From assembly GCA_023428135.1 (NCBI GenBank), contig JAEYZG010000010.1, positions 353,113 through 417,112 of the forward strand: a stretch of 64,000 nt of DNA, written 5' to 3'. Made by a program: the position numbers and the translations under genes. Positions 45,508 to 55,403 of the stretch are shown here, one piece after another; positions within the stretch are counted from its first letter, which is position 1; each line of letters begins with the position of its first letter. The DNA comes from Bacteroidota bacterium (GTDB lineage Bacteria; Bacteroidota; Bacteroidia; Cytophagales; Cytophagaceae). Below the pieces are notes generated by a model, which had not been told where the DNA came from, did no database searches, and saw only the letters and a program-made list of their open reading frames with translations.

Positions 45508-46278
45508 ATGGAAAGATTTTATTTTGTAATAGTGCTTTTAATAACTATTGTAGGCTGTGACAAAGGTCCAGAGAAGACAATAACTACGGAAAATAATTCT
45601 GATACACTTGTAATGAAGGAGCCAAATTTAAAAATGATAAAAAGTGCAAAATGTACAAATGTTAGTTTCCCTGAGTTTACGATGTGGAATACTTTTGCTA
45701 TTGTTGAATATAAAGAAGGAAAGATAAGTAAGGTATCTGCCCTTAATGAACTGACAGATGAAGAACCCGTAAAAGAACTTTCAGTTAATTTCGATGGTGG
45801 AAAGATTTCCAAGGAATTTTATATTAATTATAAACAACCAAATTTATCAGATACACTGGTGTATAAGGTGAATGGAGAAAAGGAAGAGGCTGTTAAAGGT
45901 GAAGCCCCGACCGAAATTGTTGTAGATACTATAGGTAATATTACAAAGAGAGTGGATTATCTCAATTCAGATAAAAGCAATATTGCATTTTATTATAACG
46001 TGAGACGTGATAACAAAGGAAATGAGCAAGAGTCCATTACTGTGAATTTAAACGTTGAAGATGCTGAGGTTACAAAGACGAAATATGAATATATTGAGTT
46101 TGATGCAAATGGTAACTGGACGAAGAGAAAACGTTTGAATGGATTGTCAGTGACTGACATGAATGAGTTTGAAGATTTTTTCTATAAGAATGTTGTAAAA
46201 AAAGATTTTCAGTTTCCAGTTGAGTTAGGTGAAACCCCAAACGAAACTATCGAAGAGCGCGAAATTATTTATGAATAG
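45508..46278 (+). CDS. Lipoprotein coupled to effector 1 (immunity candidate)
   Basis: 256 aa, from the ATG one base after the stop of effector 1 (an upstream Met in the same frame lies inside that gene). Signal peptide with lipobox IVGC (Cys about 17). No named domain; it has an acidic composition and a beta-rich pattern in the second half. Because the gene is translationally coupled to a predicted cell-wall hydrolase it is a natural candidate for a periplasmic inhibitor, which is inference from position. Confidence 0.7.
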   Translation: MERFYFVIVLLITIVGCDKGPEKTITTENNSDTLVMKEPNLKMIKSAKCTNVSFPEFTMWNTFAIVEYKEGKISKVSALNELTDEEPVKELSVNFDGGKISKEFYINYKQPNLSDTLVYKVNGEKEEAVKGEAPTEIVVDTIGNITKRVDYLNSDKSNIAFYYNVRRDNKGNEQESITVNLNVEDAEVTKTKYEYIEFDANGNWTKRKRLNGLSVTDMNEFEDFFYKNVVKKDFQFPVELGETPNETIEEREIIYE

Positions 46279-46332
46279 AAGGGTCACAAAAATTCAATTA
46301 AAGTTTTGTTTTGTATAAAGTGAAAATTATAA

Positions 46333-46947
46333 ATGAAGTCAAAAGTTTTTAGTCTATTAATTCTGATTACACTTTTTAGTTGTAAGGAAAAAGCAGATGG
46401 GAGTATTTCTGAAGTAGGTGCCTCAGACACTATTGCAGTGGAATCAACAAGTGAAGCACTACAATCCAAAGCTGACACATCTTCTGTGGCGGCTCAAAAT
46501 GCTGATCAACCTACTTCGCTTCAATATGAATCTTATTGTAATGACAGGTGGAAGTTATGCATGCAGTTGCCAAAAGATCTTTTCATACATAAAGGAAATA
46601 CGTGTAATACTGTTGTTTGTGATGAGTTTGTTTCTAAAAATTCATTGGTTTCATTTACCATTCATGAAGATATGGGGGAGTGTGACAATTATAAAGACAA
46701 AGAATACTCTATGGAGGAAATTCTGAATCTTTATAAGAGCGTCGATCTCGGAGAACAAGCAGAAGTTGATTCAAGTAATATTAAAGAAGAATCTCTTTAT
46801 TTTGCAGGAATAAAGGACAAAGAATATAAGGCGAGAAAGATGCTTGTAAAAAATAACTCTTGCATAAATTTTACCATGAAATTTCCTGCTGACAGTATTC
46901 AAATATATAAACCCATAGCCGATTATATTTTAAGTTCAATTAAATAG
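46333..46947 (+). CDS. Second lipoprotein of cassette 1
   Basis: 204 aa, lipobox LFSC (Cys 17), Ser/Ala/Thr-rich linker, then a globular part with paired cysteines (CNDRWKLCMQLP, CNTVVC). 54 bp after the preceding lipoprotein gene and apparently in the same operon. Function unknown. Not obviously related to the first lipoprotein. Confidence 0.7.
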   Translation: MKSKVFSLLILITLFSCKEKADGSISEVGASDTIAVESTSEALQSKADTSSVAAQNADQPTSLQYESYCNDRWKLCMQLPKDLFIHKGNTCNTVVCDEFVSKNSLVSFTIHEDMGECDNYKDKEYSMEEILNLYKSVDLGEQAEVDSSNIKEESLYFAGIKDKEYKARKMLVKNNSCINFTMKFPADSIQIYKPIADYILSSIK

Positions 46948-47088
46948 AATAGATTCTGACAAATGCAGCTTTTTCAGTAAGAATAATTTTAGTATGTTTC
47001 CCAATGAATCCTTTGGTTTGAGATGTCGTACTAAAGGGTTAAACAGTAATCAGTTTTTTTATATAGCTTTTATCGGAGTGAGTTAGCC

Positions 47089-49950
47089 ATGGGAGAATTT
47101 TTACAAAATCGCCGTCAGGAAAATAAATCCAAGAATGCCCATCAGTCGCAGAATTCAAAGCAGGGAGCAAAGGATAATCAGATTCAAAAGAAGGAAGCAG
47201 AGAATGAGCAGGACATTTCTGCGGAATCTCCGGTATCGGAGGTATTTCAAAGGAAATGGGATAATTCTGATAGCAGTGAGGATAATAACATTCGAAGAGG
47301 TCCTGTTCCTACCATGTCTGAGGTTTCAGAAAATACTTTTCAACGCAAGGGGCCTATACCATTGCAATTTTATGCTTCAGATGTAGAAGAAGAACCTGTG
47401 CAGAAAAAGGGACCTGTTCCAATTCAGCTTCAGGAATCTGAAGAGGATGAAGAACCGATTCAGCGGAAAGGGCCTGTACAAGCGATGGTTGAACAGGAAG
47501 AAGAAGAACCCATTCAGCGTAAAGGCCCTGTCCCTGCTATGGCAATGGAACCTGAAGTCCAATATGATATTGGCAATGATACAGCTTCAGATAAAATGCC
47601 TTCAACTGTCCAGGCCAAAATGGAAACTTCATTCGGAAAAGATTTTTCTGATGTCAGCATTCATAAAAATTCAACACAATCTATAGATCTAAATGCATTA
47701 GCCTATACACAAGGCAGCAACATTCATTTTGCTCCCGGTCAATACAACCCTGAGTCACAGAAGGGACAAGAACTTCTTGGTCACGAACTAACTCATGTGG
47801 TCCAGCAGGACGAAGGCAGGGTTCAGCCTACAGTTCAAAAGAAAGGTATAGGTATTAATGATGATGAAGGGCTGGAAAAGGAAGCGGATGAGATGGGAGA
47901 GAAGGCAGCAAGGGGCATAGTTCAGTCATCCAAGTCAGCCTCTCAGTCAACAGAACCTGCCGGTTCTATTGTACAAAAGCAAGCGGCTAATGATTCTCTG
48001 AAAGTTGACAAAGGACAAATAACATTTGATGCTGAAGGTAACAATGACTCCCAAAGCAAGTATTATTCAAGAAGAGCACACTGGCCGGGCGGGCCGTCAG
48101 GAGTGACGATAGGTAGAGGATACGATCTTGCACATAGAGGATCAAAACAACTCATAAAAGATGAATTTACATCTATAGGAATTGATTACTCTAAGTTTTC
48201 AGGTGCAATTGGACTACAAGGGGAAGAAGCCAAAGAGTGGCTTGATGACCATAAAGATAGTCTTCCGGAAATATCGCTGGAGCAACAGGAGAAATTATTC
48301 AACCTGAGCTATACAAGTATTGAGAACGATGTAAAAAGAATTTCAGCAAAGACCGATGTAGTTGAAAAGTATGGAGAAGTTAATTTTGATAAACTTGATC
48401 CTACCATTCGTGACATTATTGTCGATTTGAGATTCCGTGGAGATTATTATGGGACTACAAGGAAGTATGTTCAGGAACCGATGGTGAAGAATGATCTTCA
48501 GGCACTATACAAAGTAATGAAGGACAAATCGAAATGGAAGAATGTTCCGGAAGACAGATTTAATCGTCGTGTTAAAGCCATAGAAGCTGCGCTTGGTATA
48601 AATGGTAATGCAAGTAAAACGACTCCAGCAGCTACTGCTGCAGCTCCAGCTTCATCCGGCAACCAGTTGGGTGATGGTGAATATGTGGTTAAAAGCAGAG
48701 AGTCTATCGAAGTTATTGCTGCCAAGTTTAAGACAGATGAGACATCTATAAAGAATCTGAACAAGGACAAATTAAAGCAATGGCCAACTAAATCAGGAAA
48801 GGTGGTAGAAGGTTTTGCTGCCGGAGATAAGATTAAGGTTCCTAAAATACAGAAGCCATCTGAGACTATTACCAAGTCGCCATTGACGGAGGACAAAGGA
48901 TTTGTGGAAAGCTCATTTGATTTATTGAACGATGCCATTGAAACAACAAAAGATTATGTAGAAGAGAGCTGGGATTCTTTTACAAAAAGTGTGGGAAGTC
49001 TCTTCAGTTCCAGCGCAAGCATAGATAAATCAAATACTTCGGTAAAAACACAGGAGGCCAAATCAAGCTCTGTCGCAGCAGCAAAAACAGAAATTAAAAC
49101 AGCTGCTCCTGCCCCTGCTACTCAGGAAGCGGAAAAGAAAAGTATCTATTCAAGTCAGAGAGATAACAAATATAGCGGCACTGATATTTATGGAGCTGGA
49201 ACAAAAGGTGGAAATGTCTCAGCAGACAATATGTGTAACGTGACATCTCTTGCTATGACGCTAAAAAGTCATGCATCAGAACACGACCTTAAGACGAACA
49301 CAATCAATCTCTTAATTAACGGAGGCGGTTATGATGAAACGAAGCGAGCTGAACTTATGGGATTTGATCTTGAAGATCTTATCATAAGAAGGTTTGTGCA
49401 ATTGGGTTCTGATTACTTCAAAAAAAATGTAATGGGCAAAGACTTTGAGTTCGACAAGAATCCTCCTCATCAGTTTGGCGCTTGCCTTTCACATGTTGGA
49501 AAACAGATTATTTCCGGAGTTCAAAAAACTCTGGATTATTATGATGTATTTGATAAAACTAAATACGAGAAAATTACTCCTGAGCTTGATAAGGGTAATA
49601 CGGGCTTTGGGGGAACTTATCTAACAGGTGGTCATGTGGTAAACCTGGTAAAGGTTGTAGCAGACGGACTTATTATAAACGATCCATACGGATTGATACT
49701 GGGAGTTAAGGGAAGCTATTTAAAGAACGGAGCAAAGATCGCCGATAACAGACAAAAGATTACTGATAATTTAACTACAATAGAAAAACGCTTAAAATAT
49801 AACTCGGTATTACTGGCCCAGACCAAAGCCTATCTGACATCAACGGAAAAATTATTTGCCCATAATCTCGGTGAAAATGTTTTCGTAGATTGGGATGATG
49901 TAAAAACGTTCTCCATATTCAGGTGGCTTGTAATTTTAAAAGTAAAATAG
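47089..49950 (+). CDS. eCIS-core (DUF4157) effector candidate 2: pesticin-like lysozyme and C39-like peptidase
   Basis: 953 aa, no signal peptide. Start MGEFL, repeats of QRKGPVP type at 69-150, DUF4157 with HELTH at 232-236. Residues about 305-505 match the pesticin lysozyme domain: E316 (FDAEG), T340 and D346 (SGVTIGRGYDL), with spacing 24 and 6 against 23 and 6 in pesticin (E178, T201, D207). A LysM-like domain lies at about 527-595 (GEYVVKSRESIEVIAAKF). The end has a C39/papain-like triad, C716, H849 and D865 (NDPYG). The peptide bonds or glycan strands of peptidoglycan are the likely targets. Confidence 0.85.
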   Translation: MGEFLQNRRQENKSKNAHQSQNSKQGAKDNQIQKKEAENEQDISAESPVSEVFQRKWDNSDSSEDNNIRRGPVPTMSEVSENTFQRKGPIPLQFYASDVEEEPVQKKGPVPIQLQESEEDEEPIQRKGPVQAMVEQEEEEPIQRKGPVPAMAMEPEVQYDIGNDTASDKMPSTVQAKMETSFGKDFSDVSIHKNSTQSIDLNALAYTQGSNIHFAPGQYNPESQKGQELLGHELTHVVQQDEGRVQPTVQKKGIGINDDEGLEKEADEMGEKAARGIVQSSKSASQSTEPAGSIVQKQAANDSLKVDKGQITFDAEGNNDSQSKYYSRRAHWPGGPSGVTIGRGYDLAHRGSKQLIKDEFTSIGIDYSKFSGAIGLQGEEAKEWLDDHKDSLPEISLEQQEKLFNLSYTSIENDVKRISAKTDVVEKYGEVNFDKLDPTIRDIIVDLRFRGDYYGTTRKYVQEPMVKNDLQALYKVMKDKSKWKNVPEDRFNRRVKAIEAALGINGNASKTTPAATAAAPASSGNQLGDGEYVVKSRESIEVIAAKFKTDETSIKNLNKDKLKQWPTKSGKVVEGFAAGDKIKVPKIQKPSETITKSPLTEDKGFVESSFDLLNDAIETTKDYVEESWDSFTKSVGSLFSSSASIDKSNTSVKTQEAKSSSVAAAKTEIKTAAPAPATQEAEKKSIYSSQRDNKYSGTDIYGAGTKGGNVSADNMCNVTSLAMTLKSHASEHDLKTNTINLLINGGGYDETKRAELMGFDLEDLIIRRFVQLGSDYFKKNVMGKDFEFDKNPPHQFGACLSHVGKQIISGVQKTLDYYDVFDKTKYEKITPELDKGNTGFGGTYLTGGHVVNLVKVVADGLIINDPYGLILGVKGSYLKNGAKIADNRQKITDNLTTIEKRLKYNSVLLAQTKAYLTSTEKLFAHNLGENVFVDWDDVKTFSIFRWLVILKVK

Positions 49951-49954
49951 AAAG

Positions 49955-50677
49955 ATGAAAAAATATTCACCATTATTCATGGCTATTTTTGTAGCCTGCT
50001 CAACTCCTTCAGAAAAGACTGAAATGAAAGACACAACAGCTTATTCAATTAAAGATACAGCAGCACCTTCAGCTGCTCTAGATAACAGTATTGAAAATGA
50101 TCATATGGATATCCTGGCTTTTCATAAACAACTTCAGGCAACTCCTCTAAGACTTAATCATAATGACTCATATACTTTACCTGATATAAAAGAGGAAGAT
50201 GGTAAGTATGCAGTTTGTGATCCTGCTTATGAGGAACCTGTTGATCAGGCTGTCGTTTCATCTTCACGTGATAGTATTGCATATACTTCAGGGGATTATT
50301 CGGTAAGGGCAGTTGAGTTAAAATCTTGTAGAGGACAATCCTATGCAGCACTTCTGATTTCAGAATTGATGGGAAGCTTTGAGTCCTATACACTAAAAGT
50401 ATTCAGATTGGATAATGAAAAATGGATCGATGTAACAGAGGATGTATTAAATGAAAAGGATTTGAATACAATTACTACCGCCAATATTTCAAAAGATGAC
50501 TTTCACTATCAAATTGATAAAAATTCAATTAATGTAAAGCTGAACCCTTCTAAGCTTGGTCCATCCTTTAAAGAGTCTAATGCAGAGGATCCGATACTTA
50601 AAACTACGGAAGAAGAAAGAAACAAAAGACTCAAACTGGAATGGTCTTCAGATGCATGCAAATTTATCATGAAATAA
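49955..50677 (+). CDS. Lipoprotein coupled to effector 2 (immunity candidate)
   Basis: 240 aa, signal with lipobox FVAC (Cys about 15), a Thr/Asp/Ser-rich linker and a globular part with CDPAYEEPVDQ. Its ATG lies 4 bp after the effector 2 stop, so the two are co-translated. No recognised domain. Immunity is inferred only from coupling to a predicted lysozyme/peptidase. Confidence 0.7.
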   Translation: MKKYSPLFMAIFVACSTPSEKTEMKDTTAYSIKDTAAPSAALDNSIENDHMDILAFHKQLQATPLRLNHNDSYTLPDIKEEDGKYAVCDPAYEEPVDQAVVSSSRDSIAYTSGDYSVRAVELKSCRGQSYAALLISELMGSFESYTLKVFRLDNEKWIDVTEDVLNEKDLNTITTANISKDDFHYQIDKNSINVKLNPSKLGPSFKESNAEDPILKTTEEERNKRLKLEWSSDACKFIMK

Positions 50678-50715
50678 AATCCAATTTCAATTTTAAAATC
50701 TAATAACCTTATAAA

Positions 50716-51420
50716 ATGTCACGTATTTCAATTCTTTTATTGTTTTCAATAATGATTTATTCATGCACTAGTGAAAAGAAAAATGATCAGCAAGAAGTAA
50801 AGACAGACACCTCAGCTGTTATTGAAACAGCTCTCCAAAAAACGGACGACACCTCGACTACTTCACTTGATTCTCTTTCAACTGGTGAAGTTGGTACTTA
50901 CACTTCCTTTATTTCTAAATTCAAAGAACTTACTACACCTGTAGAATTGGTCCCTCGAGACCTTGAAGAGGATCAGCTTACAGCTATTGATACAACCTAT
51001 CAAAGTAAATTCATCAAGCCATTTACCAGTAAAATATCAGAAAATGACTATCCGTTTAATTTCAATTATCCGGATTTTAATAGCAGCAATTATAAAGCTA
51101 TAGGAAAGCTGACATTAAGTGAAAACGTAACATTAGCGGTATTTTCATTATTTTATGAAAGCTATACTTTTATTGGAGTAATCGCATATGATAAAGATGG
51201 GAACATTCTTGACGGGAAAATGGCCGCTGAAGAAGAAGGAGGATCTCAGGTAAGAATGATATTGACGGGTACTCTTGAGAAGTCAGAGAGTACAGCTGTT
51301 CTGAATACTGATTACATAGAAAAGCATTATAATGCAGAGGGAAAAGTTACTAAAAAGAATCCTATAAAAACTAAATATAAATTTGATCTGAATTCAGGAA
51401 AGTTTGTTGCTGAGAAGTAG
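50716..51420 (+). CDS. Second lipoprotein of cassette 2
   Basis: 234 aa, lipobox IYSC (Cys 17), Thr/Ser/Asp-rich linker to about residue 60, then a beta-rich domain (AIGKLTLSENVTLAVFSLF; VRMILTGTLEKSESTAVL) and a C-terminal KYKFDLNSGKFV that resembles the end of several small Bacteroidota lipoproteins. 38 bp after the previous gene. Ends with the terminator at 51448-51482. Confidence 0.7.
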   Translation: MSRISILLLFSIMIYSCTSEKKNDQQEVKTDTSAVIETALQKTDDTSTTSLDSLSTGEVGTYTSFISKFKELTTPVELVPRDLEEDQLTAIDTTYQSKFIKPFTSKISENDYPFNFNYPDFNSSNYKAIGKLTLSENVTLAVFSLFYESYTFIGVIAYDKDGNILDGKMAAEEEGGSQVRMILTGTLEKSESTAVLNTDYIEKHYNAEGKVTKKNPIKTKYKFDLNSGKFVAEK

Positions 51421-51447
51421 TTTAAAGATTAGAGTCTTGGTTTGAGT

Positions 51448-51482
51448 GAGGTTATTTCAATAATGAGGTAACCTCTTTTTTT
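51448..51482 (+). terminator. Terminator after cassette 2
   Basis: GAGGTTA (51448-51454) pairs with TAACCTC (51469-51475) over a 14-base loop, followed by seven T. Confidence 0.7.
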
Positions 51483-51576
51483 ATTTTTTCTGTTAATCTG
51501 CTTGAATGCCTGAAATATTTTACAATCATTATCAGAATAATTTTTATTCATTTAAGATTTATTTTTTACTAACTCC

Positions 51577-51606
51577 TTGACTTTTAAATAAAACTTTCTA
51601 CTTTTG
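51577..51606 (+). promoter_or_regulatory. Candidate promoter in the 52-kb gap
   Basis: TTGAC then, after 17 bp, TACTTTTG, which fits the Bacteroidota -7 consensus TAnnTTTG. It points toward the decayed frame at 51804 and the FISUMP gene at 52130. Confidence 0.35.
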
Positions 51607-51803
51607 ATACTCATTTTCATGTACTGATTTTTTTGTATAAAATTTTGAGTACAAGTTTGTAATTATACTACCAGCTGTTGGATAATCTGCAAGCTCCAGA
51701 GTTTAACTAAAAACTCTTTCTTTATTAATTCCGGTTTTTTGAATGAGTTTTTAATGTTGGTTCCGGAAGATTAAACAGCTTTTTCATTTAACTTTTATTC
51801 AAA

Positions 51804-51980
51804 TGGCTATGGATGAATTATCATATAAGAACCATCAAGGTTCAAATAAGCATCAGAAATTTCAGCACATACAGTCTAAGTCATCAAAACAAGAAAGAAG
51901 CAGAACATGGTAGAATTTTGCAATGAATTCAGTATTTCAAGGGTGGGAAAAACCTTGCAAGTGATAATGGATCTTATAAA
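51804..51980 (+). pseudogene. Possible decayed start of a fourth DUF4157 gene
   Basis: A frame starting ATGGCTATGGATG gives about 36 residues rich in K, Q, S, H and N (KNHQGSNKHQKFQHIQSKSS) that resemble the head of the three DUF4157 proteins (for example KSKNAHQSQNSKQ in the second), then hits a stop. A shifted frame afterwards reads SVFQGWEKP, similar to EVFQRKWDN at the same distance. Only composition and short matches support this, so the identification is tentative. Confidence 0.35.
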
Positions 51981-52129
51981 CTGGATTGCTATAGGTTTTT
52001 AGTATATATAATTATTTTGAGTTGGCGGAGCCAATTTTTAGTTTTTGAACAATAGTTCAACCATAAAATAGCTATGATGAGAATACACATTGTAAAATAT
52101 ATTTTTAACCCAAACAACTTTTAATAAAA

Positions 52130-52744
52130 ATGAAAAAACGACTCTTTTCATGGTCCATAGTTTATGCTATGGCTAGTATTCTTTTTTTGTCTTGTAAAAA
52201 GGATAAGGATAATAAACCTCAGCAATCAGCAGAATTAACATTTAAGGATCCGAGAGATGATAAGATATATAAAACGATTAGGATTGGAAATCAGACATGG
52301 TTTGCAGAGAATTTAGCTTATGAAGGAACATTGGATGTTGGCTCTTCTTCTTATGCTTATTCCAGTTTGGATTCGGTAAAGAAGTATGGCATGATGTATA
52401 CAGGAGATGCGGCAAATATTGCGTGTCCTGATCGTTGGCATTTGCCTTCAGATGAAGAGTGGAAAGAACTTGAAAAATATTTGGGGATGTCAGAAGAAGA
52501 TTTAGGCAAAGTTAGTTTTTCTCACCTAAGGGGAAAAGATAAAAATGTGGCTTTGAAGCTACATAAAGGAGGATCTTCTAAGTTTGAATCAATGAATATA
52601 TATGGATTTGGATTTTATTGGACATCCACAGTTGTTGATTCAGATCAATTTTTAAGGTCAATTAATATCCAAGCACCTGCAGTGTTTAGATCTCTAGAAC
52701 CTATTTCTCGTGAAGCGTGTGTTCGTTGTCTTCAGAATAATTAA
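52130..52744 (+). CDS. FISUMP-domain lipoprotein, copy 1
   Basis: 204 aa. Lipobox FLSC (Cys about 22), then the Fibrobacter succinogenes major paralogous domain: DDKIYKTIRIGNQTWFAENL, CPDRWHLPSDEEWKELEKYL, FYWTSTV and the terminal EACVRCLQ. This domain is a surface or secreted fold of unknown activity, common in Fibrobacter and Bacteroidota. A second copy occurs at 60702. Confidence 0.85.
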   Translation: MKKRLFSWSIVYAMASILFLSCKKDKDNKPQQSAELTFKDPRDDKIYKTIRIGNQTWFAENLAYEGTLDVGSSSYAYSSLDSVKKYGMMYTGDAANIACPDRWHLPSDEEWKELEKYLGMSEEDLGKVSFSHLRGKDKNVALKLHKGGSSKFESMNIYGFGFYWTSTVVDSDQFLRSINIQAPAVFRSLEPISREACVRCLQNN

Positions 52745-52891
52745 AAAGATTACTTGAATGACATAACCTATTTAACATTAATTGGCAAATGATGATATGT
52801 AGATTTAATCTTATTAAAATGAATGCGTCTATTGCTAATTTTTATTTACCTCAATTTTTATAAAATTTTTCAACCATATAAATAACTAAAT

Positions 52892-55354
52892 ATGAAAAAA
52901 CTCTTTATTACTTTACTTTGTGTTTTTTCCATCACTCAAGCTTTTTGTCAATTGGGAATGCTTGACTCAACCTTTCAGTCATATGGTTATGCTGCTTTCA
53001 GAGTTAAAGCAGCAAAAGAAGTATCAGATGGAAAGATACTTATAGCAACTGATGGGGGACTAAGACGACTTAATGCAGATGGAACCATTGACTATACATT
53101 TTTCAATGCATTTAATTTTTCCAGCAACCTAGATGCAATGGCAGTTCAGTCAGATGGAAAAATAATAATTAGTGGAAATTTTAAAAATTTGGATAATTCT
53201 TTCTTTGGCAATTTTGCAAGACTGAATCCAGACGGGACTCTGGATCACACATTTAAAGGGGACAGAAATGTAAGTAACATTTATTCAATTACATTAAGGA
53301 AAGATGGAAAAATTTTAATTTGTGGATATTTCGAAGAATATAACAAAAGCTTAATTACTGGAATTGCGCTTTTAGAAAGTGATGGAATGCTTGATCCCTC
53401 TTTTAAATCATCACTTACACATGCGAATGTTTATATAAATAGTTGTGCTATTCAAGAGGATAACAAAATTGTTATTAGCGGAAGTTTGAAACTTGAAGAT
53501 AGTTCTATGAAAAGAATAATAAGACTAAACGCTAATGGGTCTGTTGATAACAGTTTTATTACTGGAACTGGACCGGATGATGATGTAAGAGTGTTGCTTC
53601 TGTTGTCTTCTGGTAATTTTCTAATTGGCGGAAGCTTCAAAGAATATGACGGACAGGCTATAAATAGATATGCTCGTCTTAATATAGATGGCTCTTTAGA
53701 TAAAGATTTTAATGCAGGAAGTATTTCTGGAAATAGTTTTAGATCATCCGCTATTAGTACGTTCAAAGAACTTCCGGATGGAAAGATTATTATTGGGGGT
53801 TATTTTACTAATTATTACGGAGCAGTTACTAGTGGACTAATACAGATTAAAGCTGATGGAACTTTCGATAAAAATATTATCACAACTTCCATACCTGTAA
53901 TTGAAGGAATTGAGATACTATGGAATGGAAAAATATTAGTCTATGGACTGTTTCAATCTGCCAATAGCAAACCTAGGAACAAAATATTTTTGTTAAATAC
54001 CGATTATACTCTTGATGTCGATTTTAATCCTGGGGATGGAGCGGATAATTCGATTAATGATTTTATCTTACTTACTAATGGCAAGATTGTAATAGTGGGA
54101 AGCTTTACTGCATATAATCAGTCGAGAAGTTGGGGAGTTGCCAGATTACTTAGTAATGGATTGCTTGATCCTACTTTTTATACTGGTAGAGCTTTTGAAG
54201 AAAATGGATCTTCAATGACTTTAAGTGCAATAGCTAGACAGGATGATGGAAAGTTTATCATTGTAGGTTCTTTTGGTTTATTTAATGGTAAACCCGTGAG
54301 AAATATAGTCAGACTGCTAGCTGATGGATCAATAGATGAGAGTTTTAAATATGGGAATGGTCTTGATAGTTACATTGATTGTATAAAAATCGAGCCAGAT
54401 GGTAAAATCATAATTGCTGGAGGATTTTTTTCTTATAGTGCCAATAGTGTAAAAACGGTATTCAGCATATCCAGATTAAATCCTGATGGTAGCCTTGATG
54501 AAAGTTTTTCCCCAGGAGAAGGTTTTGATGCACCTATTTTGGGTATCGAAACGATGCCTGACAATAAAATACTAGTTGTGGGTTTATTTTCTAATTATGA
54601 TAACACACATGTCAATAGGATTGCCCTTCTCAATGCTGATGGTAGTTTGAACTCTGATTTTAAAATTGGATCAGGTGCAAACGATAATATTTATTGTATA
54701 ACACTTGATAAAGATAAAATTTATTTAGGAGGAGCGTTTAATTCATTTAACGCATATTCAACAGATAGAATAGTTAGATTGAATTTGGATGGTAGTATTG
54801 ATAAGGAATTTTTCGCTCAAAATTTGCCTGGATATTCTAGTGTATCAAATATTACTGTCCAGCCTAACGGCAAGATAATTACGACAACACCATTTGCAAG
54901 ATTAAATTACGATGGTTCTACTGACAAAGACTTTAATCTTAATAGCGAAGGTGGAGATATTAAAAAACTTATCATTCAACCTGATGGGAAATTCTTAATA
55001 GGAGGAGGCTTCCAATATTATAATAACACCATGGTTGGAAATATCTGCAGAATTGAAGGGGGTGACATAACAACCCCTAGTGGTATTTTCTCAACAAAAG
55101 AGTTTCAGTCCTTTTCATCTGTCTATCCTACTCCTACAACTGATAATTTAAACTTTAATGTTAATGGAACAAGTAACACGTACGATCTATCAATCTATTC
55201 AATAACAGGACTGGAGATTCTTAATACTGCAATCCCTTCAGGACAATCTGTAATTAATACAGATAAATTTCCAATGGGTATATATATTTATAAAATCAGT
55301 AATGAAGAAGGACAATACAATACAGGAAAGATAATAATCAATAAGCAAAAGTAA
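52892..55354 (+). CDS. Delta-60 repeat protein with type IX secretion sorting domain
   Basis: 820 aa with signal peptide (ending AFCQ). Eleven or more delta-60 type repeats of about 50-60 residues share DGKIIISGNF-like and LNPDGTLD-like motifs, for example QSDGKIIISGNFKNL and LNADGSLNSDFKIG, and should form a beta-propeller-like structure. The C-terminal 80 residues (SVYPTPTTDNLNF to GKIIINKQK) are a T9SS type A sorting domain, so the protein is exported through the type IX machine and anchored or released. A terminator follows. Confidence 0.88.
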   Translation: MKKLFITLLCVFSITQAFCQLGMLDSTFQSYGYAAFRVKAAKEVSDGKILIATDGGLRRLNADGTIDYTFFNAFNFSSNLDAMAVQSDGKIIISGNFKNLDNSFFGNFARLNPDGTLDHTFKGDRNVSNIYSITLRKDGKILICGYFEEYNKSLITGIALLESDGMLDPSFKSSLTHANVYINSCAIQEDNKIVISGSLKLEDSSMKRIIRLNANGSVDNSFITGTGPDDDVRVLLLLSSGNFLIGGSFKEYDGQAINRYARLNIDGSLDKDFNAGSISGNSFRSSAISTFKELPDGKIIIGGYFTNYYGAVTSGLIQIKADGTFDKNIITTSIPVIEGIEILWNGKILVYGLFQSANSKPRNKIFLLNTDYTLDVDFNPGDGADNSINDFILLTNGKIVIVGSFTAYNQSRSWGVARLLSNGLLDPTFYTGRAFEENGSSMTLSAIARQDDGKFIIVGSFGLFNGKPVRNIVRLLADGSIDESFKYGNGLDSYIDCIKIEPDGKIIIAGGFFSYSANSVKTVFSISRLNPDGSLDESFSPGEGFDAPILGIETMPDNKILVVGLFSNYDNTHVNRIALLNADGSLNSDFKIGSGANDNIYCITLDKDKIYLGGAFNSFNAYSTDRIVRLNLDGSIDKEFFAQNLPGYSSVSNITVQPNGKIITTTPFARLNYDGSTDKDFNLNSEGGDIKKLIIQPDGKFLIGGGFQYYNNTMVGNICRIEGGDITTPSGIFSTKEFQSFSSVYPTPTTDNLNFNVNGTSNTYDLSIYSITGLEILNTAIPSGQSVINTDKFPMGIYIYKISNEEGQYNTGKIIINKQK

Positions 55355-55370
55355 TTGTGTATATAAAGTC

Positions 55371-55403
55371 ATCAGAGGCCATTAGTTTATTATGGCCTCT
55401 GAT
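55371..55403 (+). terminator. Terminator after the delta-60 gene
   Basis: 12-bp perfect stem ATCAGAGGCCAT (55371-55382) with ATGGCCTCTGAT (55392-55403) and a 9-base loop. The downstream T-run is weak. Confidence 0.75.

Larger units (their letters stand above)
51421..52129. other. 709-bp gap with terminator, possible promoter and a decayed gene head
   Basis: No intact gene. It holds the terminator at 51448, a promoter-like pair TTGAC (51577-51581) and TACTTTTG (51599-51606) separated by 17 bp, and a short K/Q/N-rich frame from 51804 that may be a decayed fourth effector start. The rest is AT-rich without visible structure. Confidence 0.6.

Noticed and set aside
45337..46278. 313-residue reading of the first cassette lipoprotein
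   Set aside because: The upstream Met lies inside the effector 1 coding region; the start at 45508 gives a proper lipoprotein signal.
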